Positions 23,065 to 33,060 of a stretch of DNA of 64,000 bases are shown here, in pieces (positions within the stretch are counted from its first letter, which is position 1; each line of letters starts with the position of its first letter). The notes beneath the pieces were generated by a model, which was not told the DNA's origin, searched no databases, and saw only the letters and a program-made list of their open reading frames with translations. Made by a program: the position numbers and the translations under genes. This DNA comes from Drosophila pseudoobscura. Taxonomy: Eukaryota > Arthropoda > Insecta > Diptera > Drosophilidae. Location of the stretch: positions 3,286,001 to 3,350,000 of the forward strand of contig NC_046679.1 in assembly GCF_009870125.1 (NCBI RefSeq), read 5' to 3'.

Positions 23065-23399
23065 CTAGCGAACACTCTTTGTTTTGTTGTTGCCGAGACC
23101 ACGTCTATGGAAATACGCGTACTCCAGATTGTTAGCCTTTCCATAGCGCGTCACGGAGCCCAGGTGATACGCCGCCGGTCCGGGTCCCACAAGATTTGCA
23201 CGATTGCAAGACCGAGATTGGGTCCCGAAGGAATACTGCGGGCTTCGCTGCATCCTGGAGTCACACTTCTCATAGCCGAAGCAGCTGGGCAGCATGTATG
23301 CGCCGGGTCCGGGTCCTTGTAAAATATTTCGAAATTATGTTGACTAAATTCAAAACATCAAACTATCGTTTAGATCTTACCCAAAGGTTTATGCGACAT
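23065..23399 (-). CDS. short SHIPPO-repeat protein, half-length paralogue of CG10252
   Basis: Two exons, 23399-23381 (19 nt) and 23315-23065; 89 aa. It starts MSHKPLGPGPGAYMLPSCFGY and has one further SHIPPO unit, LVGPGPAAYHLG. The first exon is 19 nt and ends in the same phase as exon 1 of CG10252, and exon 2 aligns with CG10252 exon 2 along its length. At the point where CG10252 splices to exon 3, this gene has no usable donor and runs on to a stop 14 codons later. The two genes lie 5 kb apart in the same orientation. It is most simply a partial tandem duplicate that kept the 5' half. The frame is open and splice sites intact, so it may be an expressed small sperm protein. Confidence 0.72.
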
Positions 23400-23768
23400 A
23401 TTGGAGTTAAAATTTAAAAATTTAATAGAAAAACTTTTCAAAAAAATTTTAAAGTTGTTTGCCGAACGGGTATCAAAAGGGGAATGAGAACTAACATCAA
23501 ATCCTATCCCCAACCAAAACAGAACGAAAAACCAAGGCCAGCTGGATGATGAACAAAATGAATAAATGAAAAGCTCAATAAACTCCTAATCATAATCCTA
23601 ATCACGGGCATGGTATGGCCTTATCGGTAATGCTTCTTGTCTTGGCCACTCTGGGGGGAGTGCCCCAAGTGTTTAGATAACTTGTCAGCTTGTCCAGCTC
23701 ATAGCTCCAGCTGCGTCCGTGTCGGTCAGTCCGTTGGCAGCCAATCAAGCGAACGGTCAACGAGGAAA
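23400..23768. other. intergenic, divergent promoters
   Basis: About 370 bp between the short SHIPPO gene and the first glucocerebrosidase gene. The right half should hold the latter's promoter; no core motif was clearly seen. Confidence 0.5.
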
Positions 23769-25643
23769 ATGTCTGCCAGCAAAGGAGTTTTGCTGCTCGC
23801 CGTGCTGCTGCTGATAGCTGCAATCGGTAAGTGGCAATGAAAACCAAAAAACCATAAAACGAAATTATAAACTGGAATTGGCACTTACCACCTGCACGGT
23901 TCTTCAGGTGGCCGGGGGGAAACGGTGCCGTGCAAAGTGAAGGATGCGGAGCAGGGAAAGGTGTGCGTGTGCACGGCTGATTATTGCGACTACTTGGAGA
24001 ATCCCACGCTGACGGACGACACAGAATTCGCACTGATTTCCAGCTCCAAGCAGGGTCTGCGATTCGCCACATCCCACGGACACTTCGGGACAGAGGACAC
24101 GTACACTGTGCAGGACTATGTGGAGCCCGTTCCAGAGGCCAAAAACAAGACAATTTTCTCCCGCTTGCTGGATCAGGCTTTGGCCAGTGCCTTCACCTTG
24201 GAGTCGCGCGAGAGCACCATCACCCGCTTCGTGACGCTGAAAGTGAATCGCAGCAAAACCTACCAGACAATGACGGGCTTCGGTGGCAGCTACACCGGAG
24301 CCGTATCCTACCTAGTCGACAATTTCAAGCAGCCTGAACTCGCCGACCATCTGTACAAGTCCTTCTACGCTGAGGAGGGGCTGGGCTTCAATCTGATGCG
24401 CATATCGATCGGCGGCTGCGACTTTGACCTCGGTGCCTGGGCCTATGCCGAGGAAGAGGACAACACAATGCTCGACGGCATGGACGAGCTGGACGAACGC
24501 GATGTGATGCGTGTGGGCCACATAAAACGCCTCGTCGAGGTCTCGGGAATAAAAAATCTGCGAATTAAGGGTGCGGCCTGGAGTGCTCCGCCTTGGATGA
24601 AGACGAACAACAGGTGGACAGGATTCGGACGCCTCCAGAAGCAGTACTACCAGACCTGGGCCGACTACCACCTCAAGTGGGTGAAACTGATGGAGGATAA
24701 TGGACTGCCCATCTGGGCCATTTCCACAGGCAACGAGCCACTGAACGGCATCTTCTTCATGTACTTTGTCAAATTCATGAGCATGGGCTGGACTCCACAG
24801 ACGCAGGCCATCTGGTTGAACGACCATCTTGGGCCAACGATCCGAAACTCTGAGTTCAAGGATATCATCCTTTTCGGCAACGATGATCAGCGCTACTCCT
24901 TTCCACACTGGTTCAAAATGGTAAGGTCCTCAGCCAGCATCCAAGTTCATGGTCATTATCGCTCATAAATTCCAGATGAATTACACACGCCCCAATTCGG
25001 TTGATTACCTGGACGGATTATCGCTGCACTGGTATTGGGATGAGATTTTCGGTAGCAGTCTTATCGATGAGACCACCGAGTACGCGCCCGACAAGCTCCT
25101 AATCGTCTCCGAGTCGTGCATCGGCGATAAGCCCTGGCAGAGGTCGGCCCCCGTCCTGGGCAGCTGGGAGCGGGCTGAGAAGTACACGCGCGCCTTCTTG
25201 GAGAACATAAAACATGGCTTCCATGCCTGGATCGATTGGAATATCATTTTGGACGAGGAGGGCGGCCCCAACTATGTGGACAATACAGTCGATGCCCCCG
25301 TCATTGCCAACACCACAAGTACGTTCACTTAATCCATAATTTTACAACGCATTCACATACTAACCGATTCCTTTCAGCCAATGAGGAGTTCTACAAGCAG
25401 CCCATGTTCTATGCCATGGGTCACTTCTCCAAGCTGGTGCCAGAGGGCTCCATACGCGTCGATGCTGTGCCCAGCAACGTCAATCTGGATTGCGTTGCCT
25501 TCTTGCGGCCGGACAAGAAGATTGCGGCCGTGCTCTTCAACAGCGGACGCGCCGATACAAACATTACTGTGGTGGACAGTGAACGCGGCCAGTTTACGGT
25601 CAATGTTCCCGCCAAGTCCATTCACACCTTGCTGTACAGCTGA
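23769..25643 (+). CDS. Gba1a/Gba1b: lysosomal glucosylceramidase (GBA1 family), copy 1
   Basis: Exons 23769-23826, 23908-24920, 24976-25318 and 25378-25643; 559 aa, typical for GH30 glucocerebrosidases. A signal peptide is split by intron 1. The N-terminal Cys-rich strand (VCVCTADYCDYLE) is followed by the TIM barrel. The acid/base Glu is in AISTGNEPLNG and the nucleophile Glu in VSESCIGDKPW. NNRWTGFG and AAWSAPPWMK are family blocks. The enzyme cleaves glucose from glucosylceramide in lysosomes; loss causes Gaucher disease in humans and neurodegeneration in flies. A second copy follows 600 bp downstream. D. melanogaster has a gut-specific Gba1a and a broadly expressed Gba1b; I cannot tell from sequence which this is. 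AATAAA lies at 25656. Confidence 0.93.
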
Positions 25644-25655
25644 GCACATTTTTGC

Positions 25656-25661
25656 AATAAA
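25656..25661 (+). terminator. polyadenylation signal AATAAA
   Basis: A canonical hexamer 12 bp after the stop of the first glucocerebrosidase gene, so its 3' UTR is very short. Confidence 0.7.
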
Positions 25662-26258
25662 CGAACTTTTATTGGATTCCATGCGGTTTTCTTTGGCGGC
25701 CTACAAGTGCGAAAGGGATGGCTATTGCTTGAAATTGCAAAGGGCTGGACAAAGGTACATTTGAAATAGGGTAAGGTTCAATGGGTACATATTTTGTATG
25801 GAAAACTGTCTGGCATTTATTGCGGACAATGCCTTACCTTGCTTTTAATAGACCTTGGGCTTCACTGAGAGTGCGAAAGAGACAACTAGAGTTGTCCGAA
25901 CGATACACCGTTTCGTAACCAATAGCTTTCGATTACCGGGCGATAACCAGATCACCTGTTTCTTTGCTTCGCGCGACCCCTCTGGCAGTTTGCATAACTT
26001 TTACTTTTGATTGCGTGCGCCGATTTCCAAGTGGGGATGGATCGTTGCTTGTCGTCGTCTTGCCGGCCGCTTTATCAGATCAACAGCTGGGCCCGGGTCA
26101 AGTGGCTCACAAAAACACAAACAACTTGAGCGAAATTCGGTTTCCCGCGACGCTTGATTGGAGAAACGCTTTCGTAGTCCGCTTGGACTCAGTCGAGTGG
26201 ACGCCTCCAATCGAGACTCATCACCTCTGCTGCAGTTTGACTTCCCCTGCAAACTAAA
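25662..26258. other. intergenic between the two glucocerebrosidase genes
   Basis: About 600 bp, presumably the promoter of the second copy. I recall another gene between the two in D. melanogaster; no coding exon is visible here. Confidence 0.5.
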
Positions 26259-28545
26259 ATGAAAGAAATTTGGCTGTGCTTTCTTTTTGCAGTGGCCGCA
26301 ATCTCTGCCCAGCCGGGAGGTGAGTTAAACACAAGTGATAAGTGCCTACCTGTTCACCTCAACTGTTCGATTTGCAGGTACGGCCTCAACGCAGCTGCCC
26401 TGCGATCTCCGCGAGACACCGCATGGGAGTGTTTGTGTGTGCAACAGCACCTACTGCGATTACTTGGAGCAGCCGGAACTTAATGAGGGCTCACGGATTG
26501 TGGTGATCAGCTCCAGCAAGGTGAGTGGGTAGGCCTCAAGAAATCACATTGATTGATACATCTGTTGTTTTCTAGGATGGCCTGCGCTTCAAAGTAACCA
26601 CTGGGGACCTATCCAACAAGGCACCTTTGGTGGTGGAAGATAAACAGTCGACTGATGAGAACTTTCACGCGGAGGCCATTGTGGTGGATCAGCACAGAGC
26701 CTGGCTGAACTTGGCAAGCATTCCCCAACGATTGTGTAGCTAATCTAAGCATTCAAAATTGTCAAGCATCACTTAATCAGTTTGTATTTGCAGTTATCAA
26801 TGCCAGCGTCAAGACTGTAAGCGTTTCAGTTAAGCGGGATCAGCGTTATCAGAACGTAACCAACTTTGGCGGGGCCTTGACTGGAACTGTCTCTCACTTA
26901 CTTCAACTGTTGCCGACAGAGTTGCAGGACCATGTCTACAAGTAGGTTTCAAATCCTGACAGCTCCACAATTCTAGATGTAATCTGTTTCCCATTGAAGA
27001 TCATATTACCACGACGATGGCATTGCCTACAACAGCATCCGCACGTCCATAGGAGGATGTGACTTTGATTTGGAGCCCTGGGCCTACAACGAGCTGCCAC
27101 GAAATGATGTCGCCCTGTCGAACTTTACTGAACTCGATCCGAGGGATCTGCAGAAAATTGAACAACTGAAACGCCTCAAGAGTGTGGCCCGAATGGAGGA
27201 GCTAAAAATTATGGCTGCTGCCTGGAGTGCGCCTCCTTGGATGAAGACCAACGACCGGTGGACAGGCTTTGGCCAGCTAAAGTCGGAATATTACCAGACC
27301 TGGGCCCTCTATCATCTCAAGTGAGCGGGAAAGAACTTTTACACACTGTGAATGCCATTCATTTTGGGGTGGAATCTGTTGCAGATTTCTCGAACTGATG
27401 CAGTCTAAAAATATGCCGATTTGGGCCATATCCACTGGCAATGAGCCGCTAAACGGCGTCATCGGCTTCTTCTTTGTGCACTTCATGAGCATGGGCTGGA
27501 CGCCCTGGCAGCAGGTAGGAGGCATGGGCATGCCAAACGTTCAATCATGATTCTGGCTATTAAGCATCTTGAAATATTTACGACCAGGCAATATGGCTGA
27601 GCGATCATCTAGGTCCGACCATTAGGAACTCGACGCAGAAGCCTGTGCTCATCTTTGGCAACGATGACCAGCGGTACACGTTTCCCTCGTGGTTCCGCAA
27701 GGTGAGGTCGTGCCTGAAAATGTTTCAATTAAACACTCGCGACAGCTCTCATTTATTTTAGATGCGTTCATCCCGCAGCAATTCACTGTCGTATTTGGAT
27801 GGCCTGGCCGTCCACTGGTATTGGGATGAGCTGGTTGGTCCCCAGCTCATTGATCAGGCACATGCCGAAATGCCCAACATGCTGCTGCTCAACACGGAGT
27901 CCTGCATCGGCGACAAGCCCTGGCAGACGCACGGCCCCGAGCTGGGCAGCTGGCAGCGGGGCGAGAATTACATGCGTGCCTATATACAGGATTTTCAACA
28001 CAATTTCAACGGTTGGCTGGACTGGAATCTAGTGCTGGACGAGAAGGGCGGACCCAACTACGTGAACAACTTTGTGGACGCACCGATCATTGTGAATGCG
28101 ACGAGTCGCAGTGAGATCTACAAGCAACCGATTTACTATGCCATCGGGCACTTCTCCAAGTTTCTGCCGGCGCAATCGGTGCGCATCGAGACGCGGATCG
28201 AGGGCGAAAACAATTCCTTTTCGCAGCTAAGTGTAGTCGGCTTCCAGCGACCGGACGGCAGTGTGGCGTTGATCGTCTACAATGGGTAAGTGGCGCGCGT
28301 GTCTGCATATCCTGCATTCTATTTTGGGCCTCATCTGCGACGGTGCCGCTTAAGTGCGTCAACTTAATTGCCTACAACGCTGCAGCGTTGCACATTTATG
28401 AATGCCTTGCCTCTAATGGATGCTCTGCTTTGCACTCTCTTGCAGCCAAAATCTGCCAGTGGATGTGGCGCTCAACGATAGCCAAAGTGGTGCATTTAAT
28501 CTACTCCTTCCGCCCCGCTCCTGGCACACAGTGCTCTATAAGTGA
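26259..28545 (+). CDS. Gba1a/Gba1b: lysosomal glucosylceramidase (GBA1 family), copy 2
   Basis: Nine exons: 26259-26319, 26378-26520, 26576-26735, 26794-26941, 27000-27320, 27385-27514, 27588-27701, 27762-28285 and 28446-28545; 566 aa. Signal peptide, then the VCVCNSTYCDYLE strand and the GH30 barrel. Acid/base Glu lies in AISTGNEPLNG and the nucleophile in NTESCIGDKPW; both are intact, so it should be active. The donor after exon 3 (GTAGCT) is weak but is the one that keeps frame. The first introns of both copies share position, but this copy has five more introns than its neighbour, and the protein is clearly diverged, for example in the segment before TNFGG. It is an old tandem duplicate. 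Which Drosophila paralogue it is remains undecided. Confidence 0.92.
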
Positions 28546-30337
28546 GATTCCAAGAAGTGAATCGAGTGGAGTTTCAAGTAAGTTAAGTAAGGTTACGAGT
28601 CCATCTGCCGCTGCCCAAAGGACCAATTAGGATAGACGACATGTCTCATGTTTGCGCGACACCACAGCTCAAGTGACAACAAAACGGAAGCCAATAAATT
28701 GCCCTCAACAGGATGGGCATGGAGATGGGGATGGCGAGGAGGATGCAAGGATGTAATGCTCGCTTGAGACCATCTCTCTATGACAACGGAAATTTGTTTA
28801 AGCTGCTCAATTTGCCGTAACGCCGTCTGTTTACAATGAAATTTCATTTGCCGTTTAATGCCCTTTCCCGCCTCTCGCACAGAAGCCCGAATCTCTTTTA
28901 TCTGGGGAGGAGGGAACGGCACAGTACAAAAGGCCCACATGTAGCATAGATATTTCGGATCAAGTTGAGTGACAACTGCCAGTCGAGCGGCAACAACCGA
29001 AAAATACATATTTTTTTAGTTCTAGGATTTAGTTTTTCTTTTTTTGTGTTGTTCAATATATATGCTCTATAAATATGATTGTCAATTGAGCGCTAAGCAA
29101 ATGCATTTCCCTCTGTGCATCGCACTTGGCGCACAAAATGGGGCGTTTTATGTAAGACGATAAATTAAAACATGAAACGTTTATACGCGACCATATGACG
29201 ACTAGTGGTTTTGTGGCAGTGTCTGCTTTACTGATGCGATTCCTGCTGGATACATTTTATAATATAGCATGAATTGAATCATCAGGCCCTTTTTTACTTG
29301 AAATCCATTCTTTGTGCATCCATCATACGAGTAGTATGTTGAGTACTGGCATGCAAGAGAACGGCTTGGGAACAACATATCTCAAGTGCTTACAACAAAA
29401 TACACTTATCAGCAATGAGCGTGTCAATTACAATCCGCCTCTACCCTTCCAAGCTGGAGAGGAAAGTGGAAAGTGCCAACAGCCAGCAATGTGTCGGGTG
29501 TTGTGTAGTGCATTCAGTTAATGAGGCTCATTATTAATATGGCAACGATATGTTAACGTCGGGAGCCATGAGGAGCAGGCCTGCTGCAAAGGGAATTTAC
29601 ACGCGCTGCCCTGTCATCAGGAAGATCAAAGAACAGTCTCCAGTTCTCTCCAGTGGCAGTCGCCATAATGTGTTATGAGTTATTGGTGGAGTGGCAAACT
29701 GATCCGTTTCCTGGCCGCCCGATCGCTGGCTTGTCAGCAGCTGACAGCACCATGTCACAGCAATTTGCTCGATCTGTAGGTGTTCCATGTCAACTTCAGC
29801 GTCTCATGGCATCCCATGGCATCGCATCGCCACCAACCCGAGATGTCAGTGTAATGCCCTCTGACAGCCACTCAGATTGAATGCTCAAACACAAACTAAA
29901 CTAAACTGGATACTATTTAGCGCTAGATTTATTTCGGGCATTAAATAGAGATCGCATTTCAGGGACAGAGTACCCCCATTCCCCCAGCGAGTCGGCGAGA
30001 AGTGCACTTAAGTGACTCAAGGGGACAGGCGCCGGATGTGCGCAATCATTGCCCTGTCCTCCTGCCCATGTTCCATGTCCCAGTCCCAGTCCCTTAGCTG
30101 GAGAAAAGTGCAAGTTATAAATACGAGTAGATACAGATACAATCCATGGAGTGGGAGTATCACGGTGTATGGGTAATTTCCCAAAACGATTTCTCCAGCC
30201 CTCCAGATAAGATTAGATTATGTGGCCAGCAGAGCACCATCGAATGCGGGGAATAGGCAAATTAGCCAACCATATCCAACCATCATAACCATAGCCATGG
30301 GCCAAATGTCATCAAACAGCGCACAGCCATCAGCACA
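28546..30337. other. intergenic region, 1.8 kb
   Basis: No coding exon or RNA gene recognised. A TATA box for the next gene is at 30116, and a GATA-type site (AGATAAG) lies near 30206. A long stretch from 28650 to 30050 holds nothing I can name. Confidence 0.55.
30116..30123 (+). promoter_or_regulatory. TATA box of the first CRAL-TRIO gene
   Basis: TATAAATA about 220 bp upstream of the start codon, implying a 5' UTR near 190 nt if transcription starts about 30 bp downstream. Confidence 0.5.
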
Positions 30338-31383
30338 ATGCGACGTCCGCTCTCGCCGACACTGGCCAAGCTGGCCGAGAAGGAGGTGAACGAGACGCCA
30401 GACCGCATCCAGCAGGACATCATTATCCTGCGCGTGTGGATACGCCAGCAGCCGCATCTGCGTGCCCGCACCGACGACGACTTCCTGATTGCCTTTCTGC
30501 GTCGCTGCCGGTACAGCCTGGAGCAGACCAAGCGGCGCATCGATCGCTACTTTACCCACTACAACCTCTTTCCGGAGATCATGAACAATCGGTGTGTGAC
30601 CCAGCGACTGCTGGACATCAACCGCTTGGGGTAAGCCATAGAAACCTTATCCATGATGATGGAATCATCTTTAATCTCTCACCCTTCTCCCTTATAGAGT
30701 CTGCCTATATCCCGATATGCCCAAGGGCGACAGTCGCACTGCGCTGTTCATCGCTCGTTTTGGCCACTTCGATCCGAACCTCTATATGCTGCGCGAGATC
30801 TATCACTTCACCTCGATGGCCATGGAGATTGTTGCCTTGGAGAATGATTATGCCTCGCTGGCGGGCATTTGTGAGATAATCGACTTGGAGGGCGTCAGCT
30901 CGGATAAGATGCGACGATTCGACAAGGTTCTCTTTCGGAAATGGTGGAACTGGCTCTACAACTGCGGCCCGCTGAAGGTGAAGGAAATGTACATCATCAA
31001 CATGCCCAAGGATATACAAGGAACGATCATGTTCCTCTACAATATTCTCAGCATGCAGGTTAACTATCCGGTAAGCAATCATCGAGTGCATAAAGTCGGC
31101 TCTGAAGCATATATTTCCCTTTTTCCAGATACGCGTCCTGAAGTCTAGTGAGGAGCTGATCGAGCATATTGGCAAAGAGACGCTGCCGGAGGAGTATGGC
31201 GGCACCAATGGTCATATGGGCGAGTGCATGGCCTACATGGAGGACCTGTTGAACAGCTATCGTGGCTACTTTGACCAGGACTGCCACTACGGGACCATCG
31301 AGGAGCTGCGACACGACGAGGTTACCCATTACGAGGCAGAGTTCGGGGCCAGCGGCTCCTTTCGCAAGTTGAACTGGGATTGA
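30338..31383 (+). CDS. CRAL-TRIO (Sec14-like) lipid-binding protein, copy 1
   Basis: Exons 30338-30630, 30698-31070 and 31129-31383; 306 aa, typical for insect alpha-tocopherol-transfer-like proteins. The N-terminal CRAL-TRIO-N helices are followed by FLIAFLRRCRYSLEQTKRRID, the LFIARFGHFDP strand, the IIDLEGVSSDKM pocket segment and the MYIINMPKDIQ region. LPEEYGGTNG marks the end of the domain. The family carries small hydrophobic ligands such as retinoids, tocopherol or phosphoinositides in the cytosol. The typical C-terminal motif GASGSFRKLNWD is present. A paralogue with the same intron phases lies 400 bp downstream in the same direction. D. melanogaster CG10300/CG10301 are candidates, but I cannot assign them. 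Confidence 0.9.
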
Positions 31384-31777
31384 CATTGACCCAGATCGAG
31401 ACCCAGAGAACTCTCTGCGGGGACACCTCCGGATATCCCCACACGTAAACGCCAGCGTATCTATATCCAAGCTCTGGTGTAGTCAGTCGATCAATTAAAG
31501 ATAACACAAACTTATCGCCTATCTATCTATGCACCCAACTATCATATCCGTACTCCAGTAGGTACATATGTATCCGTATCTGTGTCTGTGCTGCCGGTTT
31601 TGGGTTCGTGTGGTGTCGTACCGAACAGAGTTGCCGTTCGTTCCGTTGCTAATTTACAAGGTGTTCCCTGATTAGATATACGTATCGCTTAGCGGCAGCG
31701 ATGCCAGCGTCAGGGTAGCACCCACCGCGATGCGTCAGTGAACTTGGCATTCCGTTAACAGCTAGACAAGCTCCAGC
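31384..31777. other. intergenic between the two CRAL-TRIO genes
   Basis: About 390 bp; the 3' UTR of copy 1 (AATTAAAG-type signal near 31493) and the promoter of copy 2. No other feature seen. Confidence 0.5.
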
Positions 31778-32842
31778 ATGGCGTCCGCACTCAGAACCCT
31801 AGACCCCGAACTGTTGGCCCTGGCCAAGACCGAGTGCAACGAGGAGCAGTCACAGCGCGAGGCGATTGTGGCCACGCTCCAGGTGTGGATTACCAAGTCG
31901 CCGCACCTCAAGGCCCCCACCGACGAGCAGCTGATCCTGGCCTTCCTGCGACGCTGCCGCTACAGCCAGGAGGAGACCAAACGGCGCTTCGACAACTACT
32001 ACTCACTGCGCAGCGTGTTCCCCGAGGTGCTCGGCTCCCGGCAGGTGGATGAGGCACTGCTGACGCAGCTGCAGCGCGGGTGGGTTGAAAATGCGCCGCC
32101 TGCCCACGGGGAAAAGAGAATGGAATTCATTGTTGTTCTATCCACAGCGTTCATGTGATACCCGCTCGTCCGGTCAGCCCCCAGGGACCACGGGTGATCA
32201 TTTCCCCGTTCCGCCAAATCGATCCCAAGAAGTCGAACCCGCGCGAGGCCTTCAAACTCGTGTTCATCCTGCTGGAGCTGCTCGCCCTGGAGTGCGACAA
32301 TGCGAGCATTTCGGGTCTCATCTGGGTGGTGGATGCCCGCGACGTGACCATGGAGCAGATGATGCAGTACGATCCGTTTCTGCTTAAGAAGGCCTTCGCC
32401 CTGGTGGATCAGTGCCTGCCCCTGCGTTTTGTGGAGATTCATATGATCAATATGCGGCGCGAGGGACAAACTATCTTCAATTTCGTGACCAAATTCCTTC
32501 CCTCTAAGCTGCCCTTTAAGGTGGGTTGTGCATCGAAATGGTCCCCAAGTGGATTCTAATCGATTTCCATTTGCTTTTCAGTTTGTGGTGCACAAGAAAT
32601 CGGAGGATCTGTACGAGCACATACCCCGTGAGGCCATGACCATCGAGTATGGCGGTACCAACGGCTACCAGGCTGAGGCCCTGGACTATTGGCGCCAGCG
32701 TCTGTTGGATAACAAGGACTACCTTGCCCGCGATGCCCAGTACGGGACCAACGAGAAGTTGCGCGTGGGCCTGGCCAGTGCCTGGTCGAACGGAGAGCTG
32801 AATGGGATGAGTGGCTCCTTCCGCAAACTGGAGCTGGACTGA
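31778..32842 (+). CDS. CRAL-TRIO (Sec14-like) lipid-binding protein, copy 2
   Basis: Exons 31778-32079, 32148-32520 and 32582-32842; 311 aa. The CRAL-TRIO-N helices (LAFLRRCRYSQEETKRRFD) are followed by the lipid-binding domain with GLIWVVDARDVTMEQMM and FVEIHMINMRREGQ. IEYGGTNGY lies at the domain end. The C-terminus GSFRKLELD mirrors the upstream copy. Both introns fall at the same places and phases as in copy 1, and the middle exon is 373 nt in both, so the pair arose by tandem duplication. The first donor is GTGGGT. Ligand unknown; inferred to be a soluble carrier of a hydrophobic molecule. Confidence 0.9.
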
Positions 32843-32989
32843 GTGAGACGAGATGCTATGACGCTATTCATTGTTTCAATTATTGTTTAATTAAGTGCTA
32901 AGACTATACAAATAATTTAAGTCCTATGTACTATAGTGGTCACTGGGTATCTCGTGTATCCTCTTATAAATATTTTTACAATTACCTAA

Positions 32990-33043
32990 TGGACATGGGG
33001 ATGGTGATGGTGATGGGGATGGGGATGGGCATGGGCATGGGGG
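32990..33043. repeat. ATGGGG / GATGGT tandem repeat in the nautilus 3' flank
   Basis: A run of six-base units (ATGGGG, GATGGT, ATGGGC) with six or more G tracts of three or four. It lies just past the nautilus stop and is C-rich on the mRNA strand. G-quadruplex potential is on the plus strand. Confidence 0.7.
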
Positions 33044-33060
33044 CTAATCTTAGAGCTGCA

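Noticed and set aside
24312-24908. 198-codon open frame antisense to the glucocerebrosidase exon
   Set aside because: Shadow of a conserved coding exon; no signal of its own.
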